Made by a program: the position numbers and the translations under genes. DNA of 53,818 nt from NCBI GenBank assembly GCA_049792815.1, contig JBARBG010000122.1, positions 1-53,818 of the forward strand, given 5' to 3'. The notes below the pieces were generated by a model, which was not told the DNA's origin, did not search any database, and saw only the letters and a list, made by a program, of their open reading frames with translations. Shown piece by piece: positions 17,065 to 25,566 of this stretch (positions are counted from its first letter, which is position 1; every line of letters begins with the position of its first letter). The DNA is from DAIDKA01 sp049792815 (GTDB lineage: Bacteria > Pseudomonadota > Gammaproteobacteria > Steroidobacterales > Steroidobacteraceae).

Positions 17065-17601
17065 ATGCCCCAGCACTTCGGCCACGATCTGTCAGTTCCC
17101 GTGAATTCCTCGGACCACGTTCGCGGTGATCCGCAGGCGCGGGTCACGGTTGTTGAATACGGTGACTTTGAATGCCCAATTTGTCGCAGCGCGGAACCTG
17201 CCGTGCGGATGCTGCTCGAGGCTCACCCGGGTGCCGTTCGCCTCGTCTTCCGACACTACCCGATCGAGAGTGCGCACCCGCATGCGCTCATGGCGGCGGA
17301 GGCTGCGGAAGCGGCGGGGGCGCAAGGCAGGTTCTGGGAGATGCACGACCGCCTTCTGGAGCCAGGGGCACCTCTGAAGCGTAGCGCACTTGATCACTAT
17401 GCCACCCTACTCGGCCTGGATCTTGCCTCGTTCGATGCGTCGCTCAATGATGAGATCTATCGTCAGCGCATCCGTGAACACATGGATGGCGCGGCCCGAA
17501 GTCAGGTACGGGGGACCCCGGGATTCTTCGTGAACGGACAAATGCAAGATGCCTCCGGCGGTATGCACCATGTTCGGGACGCGGTGATGCGCTGCTTATA
17601 G
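17065..17601 (+). CDS. DsbA-family thioredoxin-fold oxidoreductase
   Basis: Thiol-disulfide oxidoreductase of about 178 aa with active site CPIC at residues 37-40 (YGDFECPICRS) and the cis-Pro loop RGTPGFFVNG near residue 150. FRHYPIESAHPHA is typical of the DsbA-like group also found in bacterial proteins fused to NhaA-type antiporters. There is no signal peptide, so it is probably cytoplasmic. The frame opens at 17017, but the ATG at 17065 is preferred because GGAGA sits 5 bases before it. Confidence 0.85.
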   Translation: MPQHFGHDLSVPVNSSDHVRGDPQARVTVVEYGDFECPICRSAEPAVRMLLEAHPGAVRLVFRHYPIESAHPHALMAAEAAEAAGAQGRFWEMHDRLLEPGAPLKRSALDHYATLLGLDLASFDASLNDEIYRQRIREHMDGAARSQVRGTPGFFVNGQMQDASGGMHHVRDAVMRCL

Positions 17602-17697
17602 AGGCTGCCCGATGACGGCCTGTTCGCATGCTGTAGCGGGTTTGCCAACCTTGCTATGCTCCTTAGCGTATCCGCTGTGGTCGATTCGACCGATATG

Positions 17698-18516
17698 AGA
17701 ATGGTCAGCTCTATGAATGGACTAGTTACGATGCTGATAGTGGGGCTGCTGCTGCCGGGCGCGGCCGTCGCCCAGGAATGGACGGCGTACACCTATCCTG
17801 ATCCAGGGTTCACCATCCAGTTTCCCGGTGTACCTACGGTGAAGACGAGCCGGATCAAGAATGCCACCGGCGTGTCACTGCCGATGACGCGTTACGAGGT
17901 TCGACAGGACCGCGTCATCTACTCACTGAGCATCGTGAATTATTCGAGCACCAATGACGACGCACTCACCACCATCTTCGCGACCGAGAGGTTGTTGGGC
18001 GCATCGGGCAAAGTGACCGCGGCTACCGGTGCGCGCATCAAGCGGGCCTTCGGACGCCAATTGAGCCTCGACGCCAGTGACGGTAGTCGCTCAGGCGTCG
18101 CCATTTTCTTCGTCAATAAACATCTCTATACATTGGTCGCCCAGGCTTTGCCCCCCAACCCCACTGAGGAATCGGGCGACGTGATCCGCTTCCAGCGATC
18201 GCTGCAGTTTCTCGACGACGACGGTGGCTTCTTCGGTTTCTTCGGTGGCAACAGCAGTGTCAACAGCAGTGGCAACAGCAGTAGTAGTGAAGGTGTTCGT
18301 GGCAGTGGCGGGGCCAGTGGCAGTGGCGGAGTCAGCGTCAGTGGCGGAGTCAGTGGTGGCAGTCGCTCCCGGGGCGCCCCCAATCCGCCAGCCGATGCCG
18401 CCTGCACGGGGAAATCGGCCGGTGACGCCGTACAACTTGAAACACCTGCCGGGCCGGTGCCGGCGACCTGCACCCTGGTTGCACGGCCAGACATGCCGCC
18501 CAAGGGCTCGCCTTGA
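17698..18516 (+). CDS. Secreted protein with Ser/Gly-rich repeat linker, function unknown
   Basis: Not recognised. Signal peptide GLVTMLIVGLLLPGAAVAQE is clear; candidate starts are ATGs at 17698, 17704 and 17713, and the frame is open back to 17656. The mature part begins WTAYTYPDPGFTIQFPG, a motif seen in small exported proteins of unknown role, and forms a compact domain to about residue 178 (LQFLDDD). Then comes a ~50-residue linker of Gly, Ser, Val and Asn built from short repeats, and a C-terminal segment with two Cys residues (AACTGK, ATCTL) likely to form a disulfide. It lies between two thiol-redox genes, but no functional link is shown. Confidence 0.7.
   Translation, partial: RMVSSMNGLVTMLIVGLLLPGAAVAQEWTAYTYPDPGFTIQFPGVPTVKTSRIKNATGVSLPMTRYEVRQDRVIYSLSIVNYSSTNDDALTTIFATERLLGASGKVTAATGARIKRAFGRQLSLDASDGSRSGVAIFFVNKHLYTLVAQALPPNPTEESGDVIRFQRSLQFLDDDGGFFGFFGGNSSVNSSGNSSSSEGVRGSGGASGSGGVSVSGGVSGGSRSRGAPNPPADAACTGKSAGDAVQLETPAGPVPATCTLVARPDMPPKGSP
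18244..18366 (+). repeat. Degenerate short tandem repeats encoding a Ser/Gly linker
   Basis: Repeats of GGCAACAGCAGT-like and GGCAGTGGCGGAGTCAG-like units, imperfect and in multiples of three, so the reading frame is kept. Such tracts commonly vary in length between strains. Confidence 0.65.
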
Positions 18517-18546
18517 AATCAGGCGGCGCGCCCCAAAGCTCGCTGC

Positions 18547-18981
18547 ATGACCGATACACAGCATATCGTGTGCGCGCACTGCGACACGATCAACCGGATT
18601 CCGACCGCACGGCTCGGCGAGGCACCGAATTGTGGACAGTGCCATCAGCCGCTGTTCACGGGTCATCCCATCGAACTCACGGGCGACAATTTTCGCCGCC
18701 ATGTCGATCGTAACGACATTCCGGTGGTCGTGGACTTCTGGGCGGCGTGGTGTGGCCCCTGTCGCGCGATGGCGCCACAGTACGCCCAGGCCGCTACAGA
18801 GCTGGAACCCAACGTACGTCTGGCAAAGCTCAATACCGACGCTGCGCAGAACGTCGCCGGCGAATTCGGCATCCGCAGCATTCCCACTTTGATGCTCTTC
18901 AAATCGGGGCGCGAAATTTCACGTCAGGCAGGGGCGATGGGCAAGGCGGATATCATCCGCTGGGTGCGCGCACAGGTTTAG
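18547..18981 (+). CDS. trxC: Thioredoxin 2 (TrxC)
   Basis: Cytoplasmic disulfide reductase with an N-terminal zinc finger. Two CxxC pairs (CAHC and CGQC) precede the thioredoxin fold, whose active site WCGPC lies at residues 68-72 in VVVDFWAAWCGPCR. The cis-Pro loop is IRSIPTLMLF. Length 144 aa fits TrxC. The zinc module and oxidative-stress role are family knowledge. Confidence 0.95.
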   Translation: MTDTQHIVCAHCDTINRIPTARLGEAPNCGQCHQPLFTGHPIELTGDNFRRHVDRNDIPVVVDFWAAWCGPCRAMAPQYAQAATELEPNVRLAKLNTDAAQNVAGEFGIRSIPTLMLFKSGREISRQAGAMGKADIIRWVRAQV

Positions 18982-18996
18982 CACGCGGATAGAACC

Positions 18997-19028
18997 GTCC
19001 CCGGGGCCACGCGGTACCTACCGGGGAC
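18997..19028 (+). promoter_or_regulatory. Stem-loop directly before the nucleotidyltransferase start
   Basis: Perfect 8-base arms GTCCCCGG (18997-19004) and CCGGGGAC (19021-19028), 16-base loop. The 3' arm contains the only purine-rich element next to the ATG at 19030, so folding would hide the start site. No T-run follows, so it is not a typical terminator. Confidence 0.35.
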
Positions 19029-19029
19029 C

Positions 19030-20271
19030 ATGCGGCCATCCCCGAAAATCATCGAGCTTGCCCTGACCCAGGCCACCGAGCGCTTTGCCGCCGAACTGGT
19101 CGAGCCTCAGTTGCACGCGCCGTCCTGGAGCGACTTTGAGTGGCGGATGGCGCGCGCCGCGGCGGTTCTTCACGGAGTCACGCCGCTGCTCGCGCGCACC
19201 TTGCGCTGGTCGGGCCCGCAGAGTTGGCAGTCGTTCGTAGCGCAACAGAGCCAACAGACGCTGCTCAGGCACCGGCACATCACAGCATTGCTGCAGGAGA
19301 TCGGGGTGCGTGCCGCCGCCGAGGGCCTCGCCGTCGTCGCGCTCAAGGGCGCAGCGCTGCATGGCCTTGGCGTGTATTCACCCGGCGAGCGGCCCATGGC
19401 AGACATCGACCTGCTGGTCCGGCCGGCCGATGCACGGCTCGCCGCACAAGTCCTGGCGTCGGCGGGCTATGTGCAAACCGCGACGGCCTGGAAACACGAT
19501 TTGTTCGAACCAGCACCGTCCGCCGCAGTTGTGGGGGCTTGCAAAGGTACTGCGGCGCTTCCGCTTGGCGAGCACGAGGCCTATCCGGTCAAAGTCGAGC
19601 TGCATACGCGGATCGTGGACCGCCTGGCCGTCAGTGAGCCTGACATTACGCAGCTGGTCTTTCCCGAGCACGCGCAGCCGGGGATCAATCCCTATCGCTG
19701 CACAAACGCCCTGCTGCTGCATCTGCTCCTGCACGCCGCCGGCAATCTGTGCAATCGCGCGTTCCGGCTCATCCACCTGCACGACATCGCGCTGCTCGCG
19801 GCAACCATGAACGCGAAACAGTGGCAGCAGGTGCTGAGCATGAGCCCGTCTCCCAAGGCCTTCTGGTGGGCATTCCCGCCCCTCAATATGCTCAATCGGT
19901 ATCAACCCGGTTTGGTACCTCAACACGTGCTCAATACCTTTGGTCTGGCCTGCCCATGGTCCCTGCGACGCCTGTGCCACCAGGCCAACCTGTCGCAGCT
20001 GTCGTTTGCTTCGCTGGCGATAGCCGCCTTTCCGGCCATTGCCTGGTGCAGATCGCCTGGCGAGCGCCTGCGCTATCTCCGCCAGCGCCTACTGCCGGAC
20101 CCCGAACTGCTTGCCGGGCGCGAGGTCGCAGCCGCCGAGCAATGGCAGGTTCAGTACCCCTGGTCGCATATGCCACACGGGCGCCGGGTGATCCGGTGGC
20201 TATTGGCCAGGCCCCCGCGGCAGGCTTCCATGTATATCGTGGAGTTGGCCCTGCACACTCCGCCGGCCTGA
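19030..20271 (+). CDS. Nucleotidyltransferase family 5 protein (NTP_transf_5)
   Basis: Cytoplasmic protein of 413 aa matching the uncharacterised nucleotidyltransferase group PF14907. The diagnostic core is VALKGAALHGLGVYS followed by RPMADIDLLV, where the DxD-type acidic pair should bind metal-NTP (residues ~120-140). Later segments KVELHTRIV and LLHLLLHAAGN are also typical. The family occurs in lasso-peptide and surface-polysaccharide gene sets and next to HprK-like kinases, one of which is encoded at 27472-28515. Substrate unknown. It is the first gene of the accessory cluster and is followed 46 bases later by a radical SAM gene. Confidence 0.82.
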   Translation: MRPSPKIIELALTQATERFAAELVEPQLHAPSWSDFEWRMARAAAVLHGVTPLLARTLRWSGPQSWQSFVAQQSQQTLLRHRHITALLQEIGVRAAAEGLAVVALKGAALHGLGVYSPGERPMADIDLLVRPADARLAAQVLASAGYVQTATAWKHDLFEPAPSAAVVGACKGTAALPLGEHEAYPVKVELHTRIVDRLAVSEPDITQLVFPEHAQPGINPYRCTNALLLHLLLHAAGNLCNRAFRLIHLHDIALLAATMNAKQWQQVLSMSPSPKAFWWAFPPLNMLNRYQPGLVPQHVLNTFGLACPWSLRRLCHQANLSQLSFASLAIAAFPAIAWCRSPGERLRYLRQRLLPDPELLAGREVAAAEQWQVQYPWSHMPHGRRVIRWLLARPPRQASMYIVELALHTPPA

Positions 20272-20317
20272 ACCTTCCTCCCGGCCACGGGTACTCAATG
20301 TAAGGGCCTGGTAGCGC

Positions 20318-21751
20318 GTGGGTTTCCTGATGCTGTCTGTTCTGGTTGCTCATTCCTACTTCCTGCGGTTCGATCCCAAGCAAGTCCGGCGCGCCAAGCC
20401 CTATCCGCCGCTTGCGACGCTGCAGGTGGCCGGGATGCTGCGGCGGCAGGGTCATCAGGTGGCGCTCTTTGACGCCATGCTGGCCGACGGTCTGGAGGAC
20501 TACGCCCGCTGCCTGCGTGAGCAGTCACCGCAACTGCTGCTCATCTACGAGGACAATTTCAACTTCCTGAGCAAGATGTGCCTGGGCGCCATGCGGCGCG
20601 CCGCCTGCGCCATGATCCGCGCGGCCCGGGATCGCGGCGCACGCGTCATCGTGGCGGGATCCGATGCCAGCGATACGCCCGAGCCGTACCTCGGCGCCGG
20701 TGCGGATGTCGTGCTCAGCGGCGAGGGGCTCGAGGCCTTGCGACAACTGCTGCAGCGTCTTGACGCCGACCCGACGCTTGAGCGTGAGCAGCTCGTGTCA
20801 GGCATTGACGGCATTGCACGCGGCGGCCGTAATGCCGGGCGCGCACGGCCCTCCGCACGCCGGGTCGATACCAGCGAGCCCGAACGGCCGGCCTGGGATC
20901 TCATCGACATGGGGAGCTACCGGCGCACCTGGCAGGCCGCCCACGGCTACTTCAGCATGAACATGGCCGCCTCGCGTGGCTGCTCATTCCGCTGTGCCTG
21001 GTGCGCAAAACCAATCTGGGGCAATCGCTATCTGCAGCGTGCACCAGCCGCGGTCGCTGAGGAAATGCTGCACGTTAAACGGCACTTCGCGCCCGACCAT
21101 ATCTGGTTTGCCGATGACATTTTCGGCTTCCGCGCTGACTGGGTGCAGGCCTTCGCGCGTGCGGCCAGCGCGGGCGGCGGCGCCGTGCCCTTCACCATCC
21201 AGACGCGCGCGGACCTGATCAGTCCGGCGATGGCGGCGGCGCTGCGCGAGGCGGGCTGCCAGGAGGCGTGGCTGGGTGCCGAGAGCGGCAGTCAGAAGGT
21301 CCTGGATGCCATGAACAAGGGGGTGCAGGTGGCCGAAATTCACACGGCCCGAGCGCGCCTGAAGGCGGAAGGCATTCGCGTAGGATTCTTCATCCAGCTC
21401 GGCTATCTCGGGGAGCAGCTTGAGGACATCCTGGCGACCCGCGAGCTCATTGATACGGCCGCGCCCGATGATGTCGGCATCAGCGTGTCGTATCCCTTGC
21501 CGGGCACCGCTTTCTACGAGCAGGTCAAGACACAGCTGGGCACCAAGACCCATTGGCAGGACAGCAACGATCTGGCCATGATGTTCCAGGGAACGTACGG
21601 GTCGGAGTTCTATCGGACCGTGCGTGACCTGCTGCACGAACAGGTCAAGCTGCAGTCCAGCGCCGGTATCGGCGACCACGAGCCCGCCCGCCAGCAGTTG
21701 CGCCGGTCCTGGCAGAGTCTCATCGCGCGGGAGGGTGAGTGCCGCGCCTGA
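20318..21751 (+). CDS. B12-binding-type radical SAM protein
   Basis: Uses an iron-sulfur cluster and S-adenosylmethionine to start radical chemistry. N-terminal residues ~1-190 resemble a cobalamin-binding Rossmann domain (PPLATLQVAGMLRRQGHQVALFDA, VIVAGSDASDTPEPYLGAGADVV). The radical SAM CxxxCxxC motif is at C222, C226 and C229 (SRGCSFRCAWC), followed by a TIM-barrel with DHIWFADDIFGF and EAWLGAESGS. This architecture includes methylases and ring-forming enzymes acting on lipids, sugars or natural products. The start is a GTG at 20318; an ATG at 20330 is possible. Its 3' end overlaps the convergent glycosyltransferase gene by 32 bases. Confidence 0.88.
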   Translation: MGFLMLSVLVAHSYFLRFDPKQVRRAKPYPPLATLQVAGMLRRQGHQVALFDAMLADGLEDYARCLREQSPQLLLIYEDNFNFLSKMCLGAMRRAACAMIRAARDRGARVIVAGSDASDTPEPYLGAGADVVLSGEGLEALRQLLQRLDADPTLEREQLVSGIDGIARGGRNAGRARPSARRVDTSEPERPAWDLIDMGSYRRTWQAAHGYFSMNMAASRGCSFRCAWCAKPIWGNRYLQRAPAAVAEEMLHVKRHFAPDHIWFADDIFGFRADWVQAFARAASAGGGAVPFTIQTRADLISPAMAAALREAGCQEAWLGAESGSQKVLDAMNKGVQVAEIHTARARLKAEGIRVGFFIQLGYLGEQLEDILATRELIDTAAPDDVGISVSYPLPGTAFYEQVKTQLGTKTHWQDSNDLAMMFQGTYGSEFYRTVRDLLHEQVKLQSSAGIGDHEPARQQLRRSWQSLIAREGECRA

Positions 21752-22859
21752 ACAGCTCCTCGTAGGCCGCCAGGAACTTCCTTCCCACAGCATCGAACGA
21801 GAGCTCCTGGTCGAACTGTCGCCTGGCCGCAGCACGCGCTTCACTTCGGGACTGCCGTGCGACTGACAATATCGCTTCGCTTAGGGCGGCGGCGTCATCG
21901 CACTTCCACAAGGCGCCCACCTTGCCCTGCGCCGTCAGGGCCCGGAACGAGGGGATGCTGGTGATGACCGCTGGCAGGGCGCACGCGAGGGCCTCGATCA
22001 CCGAGAATCCACTACCCTCGCGATGACTGCCCGAGACGAAAAGGTCGGCGGCACGCATCAGCTGCTCGATGCGTTCGTGGGGCACCTTTCCCAGCAGATG
22101 CACTTTGTCGCGTAGGCGCGAATCAGCCGCAAGGTGACGCTGAACATCGACCAGCAACGGTGCCTGTCCGAAGCAGCACCATAATTGCAGATCAGGCAAG
22201 TGCTCCAGCACCCGGCTGAGACCTGCGAGGACGGTGAGTGGATCCTTGTTGGCATTCAGATGACCCACCCACAGGACCGCCGGGTCGCCGAACACCCCGG
22301 TGATCCGGCGCGCGGACTCCTGATCCCCGGGAGTGAAGCGGCTTGAACATTCAGCAATTTCGAAGAGCTGTGTGCTGGCATCGAGCATTCGCGCCCGTGC
22401 GAATGGTTCGGCCTGGCTCAGCGCGCAAAATGAGATCCCGGCCGCCGCCGCATACGCCTTGCGGCGCAGTCGGCGGCGCCAGATTCTGGGTACACCATCG
22501 GCATGATCCTGGAGGAAAATGGGCGTGGTGGGCGTCAATCCGGCGAGGTCAACGACCTCCCGCGGAAAACCCAGACCGTGCACGTGAAAGACATCGGGCG
22601 CCAGCTGCCTGATCAGGCGCGCAAAGCCCTCCGAGGCAGTCAGGGTGCGCCTGGCGTCCGGCACCAGAAAATGATAGGTCACATCGCGCAGGCGCACGGT
22701 TTCTGCCACCCTGCTAGCCTGAATGACAGTCACCTGCGCGCCCGCGTGTGCCACCATCTCGGCGGTGTCCACCAGCGGCCACCAATCGACCAACATCTGC
22801 GACGGCGACCGTTGCGGGTCGAGCAGAACTCCCAGTTGGACAATTTGCAAGGCTCTCAC
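21720..22859 (-). CDS. Glycosyltransferase family 4
   Basis: GT-B-fold retaining glycosyltransferase of 379 aa. The N-terminal half carries PDVFHVHGLGFP. The donor-binding half has AVLWVGHLNANKDPLTVL, LLGKVPHERIEQLMRAADLFVSGSHREGSGFSVIEALAC; the E-x7-E type motif in that last segment binds the nucleotide-sugar. No membrane segment is seen. It is the last gene of the leftward unit 27242-21720, 12 bases after the radical SAM gene. Acceptor unknown. Confidence 0.88.
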   Translation of the reverse strand: MRALQIVQLGVLLDPQRSPSQMLVDWWPLVDTAEMVAHAGAQVTVIQASRVAETVRLRDVTYHFLVPDARRTLTASEGFARLIRQLAPDVFHVHGLGFPREVVDLAGLTPTTPIFLQDHADGVPRIWRRRLRRKAYAAAAGISFCALSQAEPFARARMLDASTQLFEIAECSSRFTPGDQESARRITGVFGDPAVLWVGHLNANKDPLTVLAGLSRVLEHLPDLQLWCCFGQAPLLVDVQRHLAADSRLRDKVHLLGKVPHERIEQLMRAADLFVSGSHREGSGFSVIEALACALPAVITSIPSFRALTAQGKVGALWKCDDAAALSEAILSVARQSRSEARAAARRQFDQELSFDAVGRKFLAAYEELFRRGTHPPAR

Positions 22860-22871
22860 GGTGCGTCGCGG

Positions 22872-24380
22872 TTAGATGCCGCTGACGCGTGGTTCAGCGA
22901 GCCGGATCAGCTTCCTGGACAAATCGAGCTCCCACGGCTGGTCATAGCGCCGGAAGCGATATCGCCACGAGGCGAGCGCGCGCAATGTCAGCTTCGACCA
23001 GGCCGGAGCGCGGACATCCTGCACGGTCGGGAAGCGGCAACCCAGTACCGTGACAAAGCTCCTGATCCGCATCCGCAGGCGATCATTCAGCCACGGTGCG
23101 TCGGCGTGGCAGGCGTAGTCGACCCATTGTTGCCGGGTCCATTCCTCGGGTGATGAGGGGAAACGCAACGGTTCACCGGTGAGGTCGAGGGGGACAGCAG
23201 CCCGTGCGCGTGAATTCTCCGGCAGCGCGGACGGCGGCAGCGGCGTATAGATGTAGACGATAATTTCGGCCAGCGGATTGATCCGTTTGACCTCGCGAAT
23301 GAATTCAAATGTGCGTTCGGTTTCATTCTCCGTGTCCACGGGCGGCGCCACCATGAACGACAGCTCCGGAATCACGCCCTGCCGGCGGCACAGGTCGGCC
23401 ACAGCCAGAGTCTGGTCCGCCGTGGTTCCCTTGCGGATACTCTTGAGCATCGCATCGTTGGGGGACTCCGCGCCGATGTAGGCCATGCGCAGCCGACTCT
23501 TGCGCACCAATGCCCATGAACTTGCCGAGAGCCCCAGCAATGCATCCGCCCGTGCATAGCACCACCAGGGCAGCTGCACCCGGGCCAGGACCTCGAGCAG
23601 CGGCACCATGTCCTTTTCGCGATCGAAGAAGTTGTGATCGAAATACTGGATGGAATCCGCACCGAGATCATCCTTCAGCCAGGTCAGCTCGCGCTCCAGA
23701 CGCAGCGCCGGAGGCAAGCCTGTCGCGCCGCGGAACATCGCCGCGACTCCGCAGAAGGTACAACGGAATCGACACCCGACTGAAGCCTGGTGTGCCGCCG
23801 TACGTCGCCCGAGAAATGTCCTGGCGAGGTAGATGCGCGGATCACCCAGCAGATCATATGGCAGCGGCGCCTCCTGGCCGCGTACTTCCATGTGGCGGTC
23901 CGGATTGCGTACCAACCGACCCCCGCGCTTCCACGCAATGCCCCGCACCGATTCCAAGGCGGCCTCATCGCCGGCGCGAATCGCGTCCAGCAGTTCCACC
24001 AATGCCGATTCCCCTACGGCGCGCACGGCATAATCCACATAAGGAGCGTTCAAGGCGGTGTCCGGATAGAGCGTTGGAAAGTAGCCTCCCCAAATGATGG
24101 GCGTTGCGGGTGCTGCCTGCCGAATGATGGTTGATACCTCGATGGCGCTACGCACCTGTGGGCCGCCCATCACCGTCACACCCACGGCCGTGAACTGCTC
24201 CGCGCCCAGTAGCCGACGGGTTGTCTGCAGATAGCTGCCATCGACATTGCCGTCGACGATGCGACAGGCATAGCGGCTCTGCAAAGCACCCGCCAGCTTC
24301 AGGAGCGACAGGGGAAAGCGGGCGCTACGCCGCGAAGTGATGCGCGGATTGACCAGTAGCAGGCGCGGCAGTTGAGTCAT
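22872..24380 (-). CDS. B12-binding-type radical SAM protein (second copy)
   Basis: About 502 aa. N-terminal cobalamin-binding-like domain: RLLLVNPRITSRRSARFPLSLLKLAGAL, then GVTVMGGPQ and IIWGGYFPTLYPD. Radical SAM cysteines C203, C207 and C210 lie in VGCRFRCTFCG, followed by SIQYFDHNFFDRE and MAYIGAESPND. The C-terminal ~100 residues (from RQQWVDYACHADAPW) are a tail also seen in related B12-type enzymes. It is a distant relative, not a recent duplicate, of the gene at 20318. The ATG at 24380 overlaps the amidohydrolase stop as ATGA. Confidence 0.88.
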   Translation of the reverse strand: MTQLPRLLLVNPRITSRRSARFPLSLLKLAGALQSRYACRIVDGNVDGSYLQTTRRLLGAEQFTAVGVTVMGGPQVRSAIEVSTIIRQAAPATPIIWGGYFPTLYPDTALNAPYVDYAVRAVGESALVELLDAIRAGDEAALESVRGIAWKRGGRLVRNPDRHMEVRGQEAPLPYDLLGDPRIYLARTFLGRRTAAHQASVGCRFRCTFCGVAAMFRGATGLPPALRLERELTWLKDDLGADSIQYFDHNFFDREKDMVPLLEVLARVQLPWWCYARADALLGLSASSWALVRKSRLRMAYIGAESPNDAMLKSIRKGTTADQTLAVADLCRRQGVIPELSFMVAPPVDTENETERTFEFIREVKRINPLAEIIVYIYTPLPPSALPENSRARAAVPLDLTGEPLRFPSSPEEWTRQQWVDYACHADAPWLNDRLRMRIRSFVTVLGCRFPTVQDVRAPAWSKLTLRALASWRYRFRRYDQPWELDLSRKLIRLAEPRVSGI

Positions 24381-25561
24381 GCCACTGCCCACGTGGCTGC
24401 CGACAGTTCGAGGCCCGGCTCGATGGCCCCGCGCTCCTCCAGCATCCCGGCAATGACCGGGTCGAGTGCTTTCCGAAATCCGTCCAGGCGAATACTGCGC
24501 CAGTGCACCGCCGGCTCAACGGTGCGTGCCAGGTCCATGTCACCGTAGCGCGGACGACCGTCGCGCAATACCAGCCGCAGATCGGTGCGGGTGGCGTGTG
24601 TCAACCGAACGCCACGGCGCAGAACCACGATATCGGCGCGCAGGCCGGACCGCAGCGAGCCCCGGTCCGCCAGCCCCAGCAGGCGCGCGGCGCCGGAAGT
24701 CACCAGCGCCTCCAGTGCAGGCTCGTTGAGCCCTTCGATCTTTGCGGCGAGGCCCAACTCTTCAAGCAGATCACGCGAACCGCTCAAGCGCGAGTCTGTG
24801 CCCAACGCAACCTGGCCGAGTTGAGCGAGGGTCGTTACCTTAATTGTCTTGCCGAACAGGCGTAGATTGGAGGAGGGACACCAGATCAGTCCGGCGCCCG
24901 CCGCCGCGAGGCGCATCCGCGCCGCCGTATCGAGGGCGACGCCATGCACGACCCGCGTATTGCCCGCTACGCAACCGAGTCTCTCAAGGCGCTCCCATTC
25001 CGTCGCCGCTTCTTCGTCAACTCCTTCGGCCGCGTGGATTATCCACGGCCATGCTGCCGGGGTCTGTCGGTAGGCGTTGCCCACGGCGACATCACCGTCG
25101 ATATACAGCGAGTGTGACCAACCGTACTGCGCTACAACCGCCGTCGGAAAATCCGGATCCATCAGGCACGAGTACAGCGGATCATGATGGGCGACCGAGG
25201 TCACGCCGCTCAGCAGATTCTTGATGCCCCCGACCGCGAGGCGGGTCGCGCGCGGAACATTAACCTGAGATTCAAACCGGGGATCGGCGCGGCGCCGCTC
25301 ATTGATATCGGCGATCCACTCCCTGACATGCCGATAGCTCGAACTAAACTCCAGCGGCGGCAGGCTGTTGAGTTGCAGGTGGTCGTGGGCATTGATCAGG
25401 CCGGGTAGTAAGCGGTCCCCTTCAAGATCGACCACCCGGTCCCCGGCATGGGGCGCATCATGAAGATCGGTAATACGAGATCCACAGATCCGCAGCGTGG
25501 ACAGCTGGCCATCGATCACCCCATTGACGAATGTCACACCATTGCCGCCACGCCCCTGCAT
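24377..25561 (-). CDS. Metal-dependent amidohydrolase (cytosine deaminase/chlorohydrolase-like)
   Basis: Hydrolase of about 394 aa with the amidohydrolase metal site: HxH in LINAHDHLQLN, His in WIIHAAEG, His in RVVHGVALD, and Asp in VALGTDSRLSG. The N- and C-terminal beta-sandwich halves (ITDLHDAPHAGDRVVDLEGD; LRADIVVLRRG) fit the deaminase branch, which removes amino groups from purine- or pyridine-like rings. The ATG at 25561 was chosen because the long upstream open frame lies inside the methyltransferase gene. Start and stop both touch neighbouring genes, so it belongs to the cluster's operon; its substrate there is unknown. Confidence 0.85.
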   Translation of the reverse strand: MQGRGGNGVTFVNGVIDGQLSTLRICGSRITDLHDAPHAGDRVVDLEGDRLLPGLINAHDHLQLNSLPPLEFSSSYRHVREWIADINERRRADPRFESQVNVPRATRLAVGGIKNLLSGVTSVAHHDPLYSCLMDPDFPTAVVAQYGWSHSLYIDGDVAVGNAYRQTPAAWPWIIHAAEGVDEEAATEWERLERLGCVAGNTRVVHGVALDTAARMRLAAAGAGLIWCPSSNLRLFGKTIKVTTLAQLGQVALGTDSRLSGSRDLLEELGLAAKIEGLNEPALEALVTSGAARLLGLADRGSLRSGLRADIVVLRRGVRLTHATRTDLRLVLRDGRPRYGDMDLARTVEPAVHWRSIRLDGFRKALDPVIAGMLEERGAIEPGLELSAATWAVA

Positions 25562-25566
25562 CGCCG

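Noticed and set aside
18244..18366. Short repeats as a CRISPR array
   Set aside because: Units are 12-17 bases, degenerate and in frame within a gene; there are no spacers.
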